Origin: JBQTJJ01 sp052387235
GTDB lineage: Bacteria > Actinomycetota > Acidimicrobiia > Acidimicrobiales > GCA-2861595
DNA: 53,037 bases
Direction: 5' to 3'
Assembly (NCBI GenBank): GCA_052387235.1
Contig: JBQTJJ010000047.1
Location: 1-53,037, forward strand
Under the pieces are notes generated by a model that saw only the letters and a program-made list of their open reading frames with translations, searched no databases and was not told where the DNA came from. Position numbers and translations under genes: made by a program. Numbering within the stretch: the stretch's first letter is position 1; each line of letters begins with the position of its first letter. Below are positions 1 through 8,282 of this stretch, piece by piece.

Positions 1-127
1 GGCTTTCGACGCCCCGCTCAGCCCGCGACCTCTCGATCGCTGACCGGGGCCTGCTACCGGGCTCTCCGGCGATTACCCGGACGGGACTCTCACCCGCTGG
101 CTTCGTCCAGCTTGCAGGACGCAACAC
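1..127 (-). ncRNA. Group II intron, 5' part of domain I (partial, runs off window)
   Basis: Read on the minus strand, this stretch contains GGGTGAGAGTCCCGTCCGGG followed by GTAATCGCCGGAGAGCCCGG and further paired segments. That is the style of domain I of bacterial group II introns, and the likely 5' boundary is the GTGTTGCG at about 127. No protein reading frame explains the segment. The intron would lie 3' of secF in the same orientation, and its reverse transcriptase would be outside the window. The assignment rests on remembered sequence style, so the exact boundary is uncertain. Confidence 0.5.
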
Positions 128-177
128 CTGGCGATACTACCTGCCGAGGTCACTGATCCCGGGAGGGGTACACGGGG

Positions 178-1329
178 CTAGCGCCGCTTGCCCTTCTTCC
201 GGGGCCGGGGAGGCTGGCGTGACCCGCCGGGCCGGGCCGGCATCCGGGCGGCAGCGCCGGGACGGAGCACCTCGCCGTCGCCGCTGTTGGAGGCGGACGC
301 GCCCACGTGGACGTCGCCGGCGGCGGCCGCGGCCGGCGTGAGGGGCGTCACGACGCCTCCCCTGGCCTCCAGCCGCTGGCGGATCGAGGCGTACCGGGGC
401 TCGCGCTCCTTCAGCATGGCCAGGGCCGGCGACGCGATGAAGATCGAGGAGTACGCGCTGGCCGCCAGTCCCACGAGGAGGGCGAGGGCGAAGTCCTCCA
501 GGGTGACGGCGCCCAGGAGCTTCCCGCCCACGACCAGGAGCGACAGGATGGGCAGGAGGGCGGTGATGGACGTGTTGAGGGACCGCATGAGGACCTGGTT
601 CAGGGACAGGTCCACCATGTCGGCATAGGTCATGCGCCCGGACGCGGCCAGGCCCTTGGTGTTCTCCTCGATCTTGTCGAACACCACGATGCCGTCGTAG
701 ATCGAATAGCCGAGGATGGTCAGGCCGGCGATCACGGTGGCGGGCGTGACCTCGAAGCCGGACAGCGAGAAGACGCCGACGGTGACCAGGATGTCGTGGA
801 ACAGCGCGGCGAGGGTGGCGAGGGCCATCTTCCACTCGAAGCGCAGGGTGATGTACAGCGTGATCGCGAGGAGGAAGAACACCAGGGCCCGCCTGGCCTT
901 GTTCGTGATCTCGTCGCCCCAGGACGGTCCCACCTGGTTGACGCTCACCTGCGATGGCGACGAGCCGGCCACGTCGGCCAGCACTTTGGTGACCTCGTCC
1001 CGCCTGGCCTCCGGGTCGTCGTCCAGGTTGGCCTGGACGCGCACCGTCTCCCCGCCCAGCACCTGGATCTTTGCGTCGCCCAGGCCCACCGGCTCCAGCG
1101 CGTCACGGGCGTCGCCCACCGAGACCTCCGGGGCGTTCACCTCCCATGCCGTGCCCCCCTCGAAATCGATGCCGAAGTTCAGGCCCTGGGTGAACAGCGA
1201 GATCAGGCCGACGAGGATCACCGCGCCGGAGGCGAGAAACCAGGTCCGCCGCCTGGGGACGATCCGGAAGGCGGTCTCGCCGTAATAGAGCTTCTGCCAG
1301 ATGGAGCGACGGGAGGCGGCCATGCTCAT
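178..1329 (-). CDS. secF: Protein translocase subunit SecF
   Basis: This encodes a 383-aa SecF, the partner of SecD in the SecDF proton-driven motor that helps pull proteins through SecYEG on the outer face of the membrane. The product has an N-terminal membrane segment near residues 25-45, then the family motif FGIDFEGGT, a periplasmic domain, and a cluster of five C-terminal membrane helices (ITLYITLRFEWKMALATL and onward). The C-terminal tail is basic. The ATG start overlaps the secD stop as ATGA, so translation is coupled. An ATG two codons further in (1323) is an alternative start. Confidence 0.95.
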   Translation of the reverse strand: MSMAASRRSIWQKLYYGETAFRIVPRRRTWFLASGAVILVGLISLFTQGLNFGIDFEGGTAWEVNAPEVSVGDARDALEPVGLGDAKIQVLGGETVRVQANLDDDPEARRDEVTKVLADVAGSSPSQVSVNQVGPSWGDEITNKARRALVFFLLAITLYITLRFEWKMALATLAALFHDILVTVGVFSLSGFEVTPATVIAGLTILGYSIYDGIVVFDKIEENTKGLAASGRMTYADMVDLSLNQVLMRSLNTSITALLPILSLLVVGGKLLGAVTLEDFALALLVGLAASAYSSIFIASPALAMLKEREPRYASIRQRLEARGGVVTPLTPAAAAAGDVHVGASASNSGDGEVLRPGAAARMPARPGGSRQPPRPRKKGKRR

Positions 1330-2786
1330 GCCCCTCCCGTGGGCGCCGCCGCCAGGCCTCGCGCCACACCGACCCAGCGGGCCTCGGTGAAGAGGCGGTT
1401 GCGGCCGAGGAGGATCACCAGCGGACGGGTGAAGAAGTAGGCGACCACCACGTCGAGGATGGTGGACAGGCCCAGGAAGAAGGCGAAGCCCCGCACCGAG
1501 CCCACCGTGAGCAGGTAGAGGAGGCCGGCGCCGATGAACGAGGAGATGTCGGCGGCGAGGATGGTGCGGAAGGCACGGCTGAAGCCACGGTCCACGGAGG
1601 AGCGGATGGTCTTGCCGGCCCGCACCTCGTCCTTCAGCCGCTCGAAGTACACGACGTAGGAGTCGACGGTGACGCCCACCGAGATGATGATGCCGACCGC
1701 GCCGGCCAGGCTGAGGGCCAGGCCGCTGGTGCTCCCCAGGAGGGAGACCACCGACCACATGAGGCTGGCCCAGACCATGAGCCCGAGGATCACGACCAGG
1801 CCGAGGGCCCGGTAGTAGAGGAACATGTAGATCAGCACGAGGCCGAGCCCCACGAACCCGGCGAAGAGCCCGGCCCGGAGCGAGTCCTTGCCCAGGCTGG
1901 CCGACACGGTCTGCACCGTCTCCGGCGCCAGCTCGACGGGAAGCGCGCCGTAGCGCAGCACCAGGGCCAGGTCCTTGGCCTCGCCCTCGGTGAAGTTGCC
2001 GCTGATGACGCCGCTGCCGCCGAAGCTGGCCTCGCGGATGACCGGCGCCGACTTCACCACGGCGTCGAGGACGATGGCGACCTGCCGGCCGACGTTCCTG
2101 GCCGCCAGCTCGTCGAACTTCTTGGAGCCGTCCCCGGTGAGGTTGAACGCCACCCGCCATCCCTGGGTGGGGTCGAATTCGGCTCGGGCGCTCTTCACCG
2201 CCGTGCCCGTGAGCTCGGCCGGGCCCAGGCGGTAGCGGGCCGTGATCTTCCCGCCGACGATCTCCTCGAGCACGACCTCCTTGTCTGCGGCGTCCTCCTC
2301 GCGGGGCGTGGTCTTGATGCCGCCGGCCGGTGCGGTGGTGGTGGTGGTGGCGGGAGCGGCGGTGGAGGTGGCGCCGGGGACGGTGGTGGTGGAAGCCGGG
2401 ACGGTGGTGGTGGTCGTGGGAGTGGCGTCCTCGCTCACCGGCACGGGCTCGATCACGGGCCGGAACCGCAGCTCGGCCGTCTGGCCCACGATGTCGAGGG
2501 CCCGCTCCTGGTCCTTCACGCCGGGCAGCTGGACGATGATGTTCTTTCCCTGCCGGCTGATGTCGGGTTCGGCCACGCCGAGGGCGTCGACGCGGTTGCG
2601 GATGATCTCGATGGCCTGGTCGAGGGCACCGGACGCCACTTCCTTCTGGGGCCGCAGGACGACGGACGCCCCGCCCTGGAGGTCGAGGCCCAGCTGCGGC
2701 CTGTTCCCGGCGAGGGCGTTCGCGGCCACGGCACCGGCGGCCAGCACCAGTATGACGAGCAGGGAGACGACGGGGCCTCGGCGCAT
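1326..2786 (-). CDS. secD: Protein translocase subunit SecD
   Basis: This encodes a 486-aa SecD. It has a signal-anchor helix (residues 8-26), the motif LGLDLQGGASVVL at about 32-44, a large periplasmic P1 domain, and the conserved RNRVDALGVAEP segment at about 63-74. Six C-terminal helices include the FAGFVGLGLVLIYMF region. A low-complexity Thr/Pro/Ala insert at about residues 121-156 interrupts the periplasmic domain; mycobacterial SecD has a comparable Pro-rich insert. The ATG lies 2 nt after the yajC stop, and the gene overlaps secF by 4 nt, giving the usual yajC-secD-secF order. Confidence 0.95.
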   Translation of the reverse strand: MRRGPVVSLLVILVLAAGAVAANALAGNRPQLGLDLQGGASVVLRPQKEVASGALDQAIEIIRNRVDALGVAEPDISRQGKNIIVQLPGVKDQERALDIVGQTAELRFRPVIEPVPVSEDATPTTTTTVPASTTTVPGATSTAAPATTTTTAPAGGIKTTPREEDAADKEVVLEEIVGGKITARYRLGPAELTGTAVKSARAEFDPTQGWRVAFNLTGDGSKKFDELAARNVGRQVAIVLDAVVKSAPVIREASFGGSGVISGNFTEGEAKDLALVLRYGALPVELAPETVQTVSASLGKDSLRAGLFAGFVGLGLVLIYMFLYYRALGLVVILGLMVWASLMWSVVSLLGSTSGLALSLAGAVGIIISVGVTVDSYVVYFERLKDEVRAGKTIRSSVDRGFSRAFRTILAADISSFIGAGLLYLLTVGSVRGFAFFLGLSTILDVVVAYFFTRPLVILLGRNRLFTEARWVGVARGLAAAPTGGA

Positions 2787-2788
2787 GG

Positions 2789-3091
2789 CTAGGGCGTGCC
2801 GCCGTCGATGCCGTCGCCATCGGGCGTCTCGACCGACGGCCCCTCCTGGTGCAGCTTCGTGTTGACGGCCAGGCGCAGGAACCTCATCACCACGCCGGGG
2901 GCCACCTCGATGCGGGCCTCGTCGTCGTCGAGGGCCACGATGCGGCCGACGATCCCGCCTGCGGTGACCACCTCGTCGCCCACCTCGAGGGACGCGACCA
3001 GCTGCTGCTGGCGCCGGACGCGCTGCTGCTGCGGCCTGATCAGCAGGAACCACATGAGGCCGAGGAAGAGGAGCGGGAAGAGGAGTTCCAT
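2789..3091 (-). CDS. yajC: Preprotein translocase subunit YajC
   Basis: This encodes a 100-aa YajC, a single-span inner-membrane protein associated with SecDF. The N-terminal helix (ELLFPLLFLGLMWFLLIRPQ) is followed directly by the basic RPQQQRVRRQQQ stretch. The small cytosolic domain contains the family signature EVGDEVVTAGGIVGRI. It is the first sec gene of the run and sits 96 nt after tgt, so it may have its own promoter in that gap or be read through from queA-tgt. Confidence 0.93.
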   Translation of the reverse strand: MELLFPLLFLGLMWFLLIRPQQQRVRRQQQLVASLEVGDEVVTAGGIVGRIVALDDDEARIEVAPGVVMRFLRLAVNTKLHQEGPSVETPDGDGIDGGTP

Positions 3092-3187
3092 GATGGCGCC
3101 CGGTCGGCAGGGAAGGGCGGCCGCGAAGCGTAGCGCGGGGGTACTGCCGACCGAGGTACCGCCCGATGCCGGACCGGGCCGGCTGCC

Positions 3188-4297
3188 CTATCCGCCGCCG
3201 GGCCCGGCCCAGGTGGCGGCGACCTCGGCCCGGAGCCGGCGGAGACGGCCGGCCGCCACCGCCTCCCTGGCCCGGGCGACCAGGGCAAGGGTCCACGCCA
3301 GGTTGTGGAGCGTCAGCAGCCGGGCCGCCCCCGGGTCGCCCATCAGGTGCAGGTGGCGGAGGTAGGCCCGCGACCACCGGGCGCAGACCGGGCACGGGCA
3401 GGACGGGTCGAGGGGCCCGGCGTCGCCGGCGTTGGCGGCGTTGCGGAGGTGGAACCGGCCCGACGACGCCAGCACGGTGCCGTGGCGCGCCAGGCGCGTG
3501 GGCAGCACGCAGTCGAACATGTCGACGCCGAGCGCGACCGCCTCCACCAGCCCGAGCGGGTCGCCGACCCCCATCAGGTAGCGGGGAGCGCCGGCCGGCA
3601 GGACCGCCACCGCCGCAGCCAGGGCCGGGAGCATCTCCGTCCGGGACTCCCCCACCGACAGGCCCCCGACCGCGTACCCGTCGAAGCCGACCTCGACCGT
3701 GCGCGCCGCGCTCTCGGCGCGCAGCGCCTCGTCGACGCCGCCCTGCACGATGCCGAACAGGGCCTGACCCTCCCGCCTGGGCGCGAGCCTGGACCGCCGG
3801 GCCCAGGCGGCGGTGCGCTCGACCGCCTGGCGCAGCACCGCCGGGGGCGACGGAAGGGGCGGGCAGACATCGAGGACCATGGCGATGTCGGACCCCAGGA
3901 GCGACTGCACCCGTACCGCCTCCTCAGGGGTGAGGCGGTGGGTGGACCCGTCGTAGGTCGAGCGGAAGGTGACGCCCTCGTCGTCCACATCCGGCTGGAG
4001 CGAGAACACCTGGTAGCCGCCCGAGTCGGTGAGCAGGTGCCCGGTCCATGCCGCGAACCCATGCACCCCGCCGAGCCCGGCCACGGCATCGGCCCCCGGG
4101 CGGAGCATCAGGTGGTAGGTGTTGGCCAGCATGACCTCGGCCCCGAGGTCGTCGAGGTCGGCGGTGGACACGGCCCGCACCGCGCCCCGGGTGCCCACCG
4201 GCATGAAGCACGGCGTGCGGAACGAACCCCGGGCCGTCGTGACCAGCCCGGCCCGGGCCGCCCCGTCGCTCGCCTCGATCTCGAAGCGAAGGGTCAC
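3188..4297 (-). CDS. tgt: tRNA-guanine transglycosylase (queuosine biosynthesis)
   Basis: This encodes a 369-aa Tgt, which replaces guanine-34 with the queuosine precursor in GUN-anticodon tRNAs. Family motifs are present: FMPVGTRGAVRAV near the N-terminus, LANTYHLMLRPG, LLTDSGGYQVFSL with the catalytic Asp, FGIVQGGV, and MFDCVLPTRLARHG. The zinc site is C-x-C-x2-C (SCPCPVC) plus a downstream His in LLTLHNL. The GTG start overlaps the queA stop (GTGA), and the two enzymes act in succession on the same tRNA. No genes for making preQ1 are visible here. Confidence 0.95.
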   Translation of the reverse strand: MTLRFEIEASDGAARAGLVTTARGSFRTPCFMPVGTRGAVRAVSTADLDDLGAEVMLANTYHLMLRPGADAVAGLGGVHGFAAWTGHLLTDSGGYQVFSLQPDVDDEGVTFRSTYDGSTHRLTPEEAVRVQSLLGSDIAMVLDVCPPLPSPPAVLRQAVERTAAWARRSRLAPRREGQALFGIVQGGVDEALRAESAARTVEVGFDGYAVGGLSVGESRTEMLPALAAAVAVLPAGAPRYLMGVGDPLGLVEAVALGVDMFDCVLPTRLARHGTVLASSGRFHLRNAANAGDAGPLDPSCPCPVCARWSRAYLRHLHLMGDPGAARLLTLHNLAWTLALVARAREAVAAGRLRRLRAEVAATWAGPGGG

Positions 4298-5292
4298 GGC
4301 GCCGCCGGGCCGGACCGGGCCACGAGCATGGCGTCGCCGAAGGACAAGAAGCGGTACCCCTCGGCCAGGGCCAGGTCGTAGAGGCCGCGCCAGCCCGGGC
4401 CCATGAAGGCGGCCAGCAGCACCAGCAGCGACGACCGGGGCTGGTGGAAGTTGGTCAGCAGCACGTCCACGACCCGGAACGGGTGGTCGCCGTGGATGAA
4501 CAGCTCGGTGCGGCCCTCCAGCCGGCCGGTGGCCGCGGCCGACTCCAGGGCCCGCACCGTCGTCGTCCCCACCGCCACCACCCGCCGGGCCCGCCGGCAC
4601 GCGTCCCAGGTCGAGGCCGGCACCGTGTAGCGCTCGGCGTGCATGCGGTGGTCCTCGACCCGGTCCACCTGCACCGGCCGGAAGGTGGCGAGGCCCACGG
4701 CCAGGTCGACGGCGTGGACCTCGACCCCCCGCTCCCGGCACCGGTCGAGCACGCCCACGCTGAGGTGGAGGCCGGCGGTGGGCGCCGCCACCGATCCCGG
4801 CGTTCGGGCGTAGACGGTCTGGTAACGCTCGGGGTCGGCCAGGCCGGCGGTGATGTACGGCGGCAGGGCGAGGGCGGCGTGGGGGTCGAGGTCGCCGAGG
4901 ACCCGCACGGTCCGGGTGCCGCCGGCCCGGTCCCCGCCCACCTCGACCAGCGCCGGCCCACCACCCTCCGGGACCAGGAGGGTCCCGGCCGGGACCCTCC
5001 GGCCCGGCCGCACCAGGGCCTCCCATTCCCCCGGGCCGCCGGCCGGCTCGAGCAGCACGACCTCCACCCGTCCGCCGGTGGGCTTGCGCAGCACGAGCCG
5101 GGAGGGCCGCACCCGGGTCTCGTTGACCACCAGCACGTCGCCCGCCACCAGCAGGTCGGGGAGGTCGTGGACCCGACGGTGGACGGGGGGGCGCTCCGGG
5201 TCCACGGACACCAGGAGGCGGGCCGCCTCCCGCGGATCGGCCGGCACCTGGGCGACGGCGGGGCCGGGCAGGTCGTAGTCGAACTCCCCCAT
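4294..5292 (-). CDS. queA: S-adenosylmethionine:tRNA ribosyltransferase-isomerase
   Basis: This encodes a 332-aa QueA, which transfers and isomerises the ribosyl part of SAM onto preQ1-modified tRNA to make epoxyqueuosine. Recognisable motifs include FDYDLP at the start, VVNETRVRPSRL, YARTPGSVAAPTAGLH, DLAVGLATFRPV, VGTTTVRALESA and LTNFHQPRSSLLVLLAAF. The length is normal for the family. The gene is separated from ruvB by about 98 nt and overlaps tgt by 4 nt. Queuosine genes lie between ruvCAB and the sec genes here, whereas many actinobacteria have ruvCAB directly beside yajC-secDF. Confidence 0.95.
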   Translation of the reverse strand: MGEFDYDLPGPAVAQVPADPREAARLLVSVDPERPPVHRRVHDLPDLLVAGDVLVVNETRVRPSRLVLRKPTGGRVEVVLLEPAGGPGEWEALVRPGRRVPAGTLLVPEGGGPALVEVGGDRAGGTRTVRVLGDLDPHAALALPPYITAGLADPERYQTVYARTPGSVAAPTAGLHLSVGVLDRCRERGVEVHAVDLAVGLATFRPVQVDRVEDHRMHAERYTVPASTWDACRRARRVVAVGTTTVRALESAAATGRLEGRTELFIHGDHPFRVVDVLLTNFHQPRSSLLVLLAAFMGPGWRGLYDLALAEGYRFLSFGDAMLVARSGPAAP

Positions 5293-5390
5293 GCCGGCCA
5301 CGCCGGCAGCGTACGGGCGCTCCCCCGGGTTCCGGGAAGCCTGGCATCCGCCCAGCGGACGTGGGGCTTCCCGGAACGCCGGCGCCGGGG

Positions 5391-6419
5391 CTACTCGTCG
5401 AAGAGGACGGCGGCGGCCTGGGGCGGGGTGAGGCCGAGGTGGTGCCACGCCGCCGGCATGGCCACCCGCCCCCGGGGCGTGCGCTTGAGCATGCCGAGCT
5501 GGAGCAGGAACGGCTCGTACACGTCCTCCAGCGTCTCGGCCTCCTCCCCGATGCTGACGGCCAGGGTGGAGAGGCCCACCGGGCCGCCCCCGAACCGGGA
5601 GCACAGGGCCGACAGCACCGAACGGTCCACCTTGTCGAGGCCGGCGTCGTCGACCCCGAAGAGGGCCAGCCCGTCGGCGGCGGTGGCCCGGGTGACGACG
5701 CCGTCGCCCCGCACCTCGGCGTAGTCCCGCACCCGCTTGAGGAGGCGGTTGGCGATGCGGGGGGTGCCGCGGGAGCGGCGCGCGATCTCGGAGGCGCCAC
5801 CCTCCCCGACCGGGACCCCGAGGATGCGGGCGGCGCGGTCGAGGATCACCTCCAGGTCGGCCACGGGGTAGTGGTCGAGGCGGGCCACCAGGCCGAAGCG
5901 GTCCCGGAGCGGGCCGGTGAGCAGGCCGGTCCGGGTGGTGGCCCCCACCAGGGTGAAGCGGGGCAGGTCGAGGCGGATCGACCGGGCCGCGGGGCCCTTC
6001 CCGAGCACGATGTCGAGCTGGAAGTCCTCCATGGCCGGGTACAGGACCTCCTCCACCGGCCGGCCCAGGCGGTGGATCTCGTCGATAAACAGCACGTCGC
6101 CGTCGTGCAGGTCGGTGAGGAGGGCGGCCAGGTCGCCGGCGCGCATGAGCGCCGGGCCCGACGTGATGCGCAGCCCCACGCCCATCTCGGCGGCCACGAT
6201 CCCCGACAGCGAGGTCTTCCCGAGGCCGGGCGGGCCGGCGAAGAGGAGGTGGTCGACGGCCTGGCCCCGCCGGCGGGCCGCCTCCAGCACGATCTCGAGG
6301 TGCTCCTTGAGCTGGGCCTGGCCCACGAACTCGGCCAGCCGCCGGGGGCGGAGGGTCGCCTCCTCGGCCAGCTCGGCCGGGTCGGTGACGGCGGCGCCCA
6401 GCACCTCCTCCCGGGTCAC
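5391..6419 (-). CDS. ruvB: Holliday junction branch migration DNA helicase RuvB
   Basis: This encodes a 342-aa RuvB, the AAA+ ATPase that drives branch migration of Holliday junctions with RuvA. Walker A is GPPGLGKT (residues 62-69) and Walker B ends in DEIH (113-116). Further matches are the RuvB-specific FVGQAQLKEHL, ATTRTGLLTGPLRDRFG and a C-terminal winged-helix region (DVYEPFLLQLGML-RTPRGR). The GTG start overlaps the ruvA stop (GTGA). Confidence 0.97.
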   Translation of the reverse strand: MTREEVLGAAVTDPAELAEEATLRPRRLAEFVGQAQLKEHLEIVLEAARRRGQAVDHLLFAGPPGLGKTSLSGIVAAEMGVGLRITSGPALMRAGDLAALLTDLHDGDVLFIDEIHRLGRPVEEVLYPAMEDFQLDIVLGKGPAARSIRLDLPRFTLVGATTRTGLLTGPLRDRFGLVARLDHYPVADLEVILDRAARILGVPVGEGGASEIARRSRGTPRIANRLLKRVRDYAEVRGDGVVTRATAADGLALFGVDDAGLDKVDRSVLSALCSRFGGGPVGLSTLAVSIGEEAETLEDVYEPFLLQLGMLKRTPRGRVAMPAAWHHLGLTPPQAAAVLFDE

Positions 6420-7003
6420 CTGGCCCCCGCCATCTGGCGCAGCGCGGTGGTGAGCAGCTCCTCCACCGTGCCGCCGTCCGGGAGCGCGCGCAGCACGTCG
6501 CGCACCTCGTCGGCGCCGTAGCCGAGCCCGGCCAGGGCGGCGCGCACCTCGGCCCGGGCCCCGGCGCCGGGCCCGGGATCGGCGCCGCCGTCGTCGGCGG
6601 GCAGGTCGAGGCGGGACTGCAGCTCGAGCAGCAGCCGGGCCGCCGTCTTGCGGCCCACCCCCGGCACGGCCGTGAGGGCGTCGGCGTCGCCGGCGGCCAC
6701 GGCCCGGCGCAGGGCATCCGGCGAGTGGGCCGACAGGATGGCCAGCGCCAGCGCCGGCCCCACGCCGTGTGCGCCCAGCACCGCCTCGAAGCAGCGCCGG
6801 TCGTCGGCGCTCGGGAACCCGTAGAGCACCAGGGCGTCCTCCCGCACGTGGGTGTGGACGTGCAGGAGCAGGGGCTGCCCCGGCCGGGCGCCGGCCAGGG
6901 TGGCGGCCGCGACCGTGACCCTGTAGCCCACTCCCCCCACCTCCAGGAGCAGCTCGGCGGGCGGCAGGCGGTCCAGCACCACGCCCCGCAGCGACCCGAT
7001 CAC
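6416..7003 (-). CDS. ruvA: Holliday junction branch migration protein RuvA
   Basis: This encodes a 195-aa RuvA, which binds four-way junctions and loads RuvB. The N-terminal OB-fold begins MIGSLRGVVLDR. Two helix-hairpin-helix motifs follow: GAHGVGPALALAILSAH and TAVPGVGRKTAARLLLEL. The C-terminal domain III (AALAGLGYGADEVRDVL) contacts RuvB. The GTG start overlaps the ruvC stop as GTGA, so ruvC, ruvA and ruvB are all translationally coupled. Confidence 0.96.
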   Translation of the reverse strand: MIGSLRGVVLDRLPPAELLLEVGGVGYRVTVAAATLAGARPGQPLLLHVHTHVREDALVLYGFPSADDRRCFEAVLGAHGVGPALALAILSAHSPDALRRAVAAGDADALTAVPGVGRKTAARLLLELQSRLDLPADDGGADPGPGAGARAEVRAALAGLGYGADEVRDVLRALPDGGTVEELLTTALRQMAGAR

Positions 7004-7524
7004 CCCGCACCCCCGGTCCGCGAGCCGGCGCCCGCCCCCCGGACCCGCGCCAGCCGGGGGGCGGCGGCCAGGTGGCACAGGGCGAGGGCCAGCGCGTCGG
7101 CCGCGTCCGGCGGGCGCGGCACGGTGGGGAGGGAGAGGAGGGACTGGACCATGCGCTGCACCTGCTCCTTGGTGGCGGCCCCGTAGCCGGTGACCGACTG
7201 CTTGACCTCGTTGGCCGTGTACTGGACGACCTCGCACCCCGCCGTGGCCGCCGCGGCCAGGGCCAGCCCGCTGGCCTGGCCCACTGACATGGCGGTGCGG
7301 ACGTTGGTCTGGAAGAACACCCGCTCCACCACCACCACGTCGGGACGGTGCTCGGCGATGAGCGACCCGAGCTCGGCCGCCAGCGACGCCAGCCGCTCCG
7401 GCAGCGGGTCGGCGGGCGGCGTGGTGATCACCCCGGCCGTCACGGCCCGGTAGCCGGCCTGGTCCCGGGCCACCAGCCCGAACCCGCAGCGCGACACCCC
7501 CGGATCGATACCAAGTGCGAACAC
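7000..7524 (-). CDS. ruvC: Crossover junction endodeoxyribonuclease RuvC
   Basis: This encodes a 174-aa RuvC, the Mg-dependent resolvase that cuts Holliday junctions. The catalytic acidic residues are visible: D7 in ALGIDPG, E67 in VVVVERVFF, and the Asp pair D140/D143 in RPPDAADALALA. The signatures FFQTNVRTAMSVGQ and YTANEVKQSVTGYG are typical of the family. It is the promoter-proximal gene of the ruvCAB-queA-tgt run; the 60-nt gap upstream separates it from the peroxiredoxin gene. Confidence 0.96.
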   Translation of the reverse strand: MFALGIDPGVSRCGFGLVARDQAGYRAVTAGVITTPPADPLPERLASLAAELGSLIAEHRPDVVVVERVFFQTNVRTAMSVGQASGLALAAAATAGCEVVQYTANEVKQSVTGYGAATKEQVQRMVQSLLSLPTVPRPPDAADALALALCHLAAAPRLARVRGAGAGSRTGGAG

Positions 7525-7584
7525 TCGTTCGAGGGTAGCCGACCGGAGGCGGCAGGGGGTGGACCCTGCGCCGGCCCGCTCCTC

Positions 7585-8040
7585 CTACCGCGTGCCCGCC
7601 GCCGCCCGCTCCACCGCCTCCACCAGCTCGTCGGTGCGCCGGTAGGTGAGCCCGTGGGGCGAACGGTGGGCGTAGCGCACCACACCCTCGCCGTCGACCA
7701 CAAAGACCGACCGCTTGTAGAAGCCGAGGGGGCCCACCAGGCCGTAGGCCCTGCCCACCTCCTTGTCGACGTCGGCCAGCAGGGGGAAGCCGAGCCCGAG
7801 CCGGGCCGCGAACCGCTCGTGGCTCTCCACGTCCTGGGGGCTGATGCCGACGACCTCTGCGCCCAGCCCGGCGAACTGGTCGAGGTCGGCGCTGTAGCTG
7901 GCCAGCTGCGCGGAGCAGGTCGGGGTGTCGTCGCCCGGGTAGAAGACGAGGACGGCCAGCCGGCCGCGGTAGTCCCTCAACGTGTAGGGCCGGCCGCCGG
8001 GGGTGCCGGGAAGCGTGAAGTCCGGGGCGACGTCGCCCAC
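7585..8040 (-). CDS. bcp: Thioredoxin-dependent peroxiredoxin (Bcp/PrxQ type)
   Basis: This encodes a 151-aa peroxiredoxin that reduces hydroperoxides. The N-terminus VAPDFTLPG and the active site FYPGDDTPTC (peroxidatic C42) are characteristic of the Bcp/PrxQ group. No second cysteine is present anywhere in the product, so it must work as a 1-Cys enzyme or use an external thiol such as mycothiol; that last step is inference. The GTG at 8040 is the only plausible start, since a stop codon lies upstream in frame with no other ATG, GTG or TTG between. Confidence 0.9.
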   Translation of the reverse strand: MGDVAPDFTLPGTPGGRPYTLRDYRGRLAVLVFYPGDDTPTCSAQLASYSADLDQFAGLGAEVVGISPQDVESHERFAARLGLGFPLLADVDKEVGRAYGLVGPLGFYKRSVFVVDGEGVVRYAHRSPHGLTYRRTDELVEAVERAAAGTR

Positions 8041-8193
8041 CGCCGGCGCCGTCAGCGGGTCGTCCCCGCCGGCGCGACCGGCCGCCGGCCCGCGGCACCC
8101 CGAGCGGACGGGGCGTCACGATCGGCGTCGCCCCACATGCCCCGATCCTACCGACCGGGTCGCGGGCGCACCGTCGCGTGGCGCGGGGGGCGA

Positions 8194-8212
8194 CGCCGCC
8201 CTCACGGCGGCG
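8194..8212. terminator. GC-rich hairpin downstream of the distal yebC end
   Basis: CGCCGCC and GGCGGCG form a 7-bp stem around a 5-nt loop, 11 nt beyond the stop codon of the duplicated yebC 3' end. No T-run follows. Its position suggests that it was the terminator of the yebC operon before the toxin-antitoxin cassette arrived. Confidence 0.4.
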
Positions 8213-8220
8213 CCGGCGGT

Positions 8221-8259
8221 CGCCTACGTCTCCACCATCTCGATGACGTGGTCGGGGAT
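8221..8259. repeat. 39-bp direct repeat, distal copy (duplicated yebC 3' end)
   Basis: Positions 8221-8259 are identical base for base to 8907-8945. The repeat starts 3 nt past the yebC stop codon and covers the last 11 sense codons plus the stop. Outside the 39 bp the flanks differ. The two copies bracket a 647-bp segment holding only the MazEF-like module. Confidence 0.95.
8224..8259 (-). pseudogene. Orphan 3' fragment of yebC
   Basis: Read on the minus strand, these 12 codons give IPDHVIEMVET followed by TAG, exactly the C-terminus of the intact YebC encoded at 8910-9659. Upstream codons in the same frame do not match YebC, so this is a displaced gene end rather than a second gene. It lies just beyond the toxin stop codon. 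Confidence 0.85.
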
Positions 8260-8282
8260 CATCACGACGAGCTCCGGCCGGC

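Noticed and set aside
178..2820. Very long Arg/Pro/Gly-rich open frames opposite or out of frame with the sec genes
   Set aside because: They are out-of-frame readings of secD/secF DNA with no family motifs; high GC removes stop codons in shadow frames.
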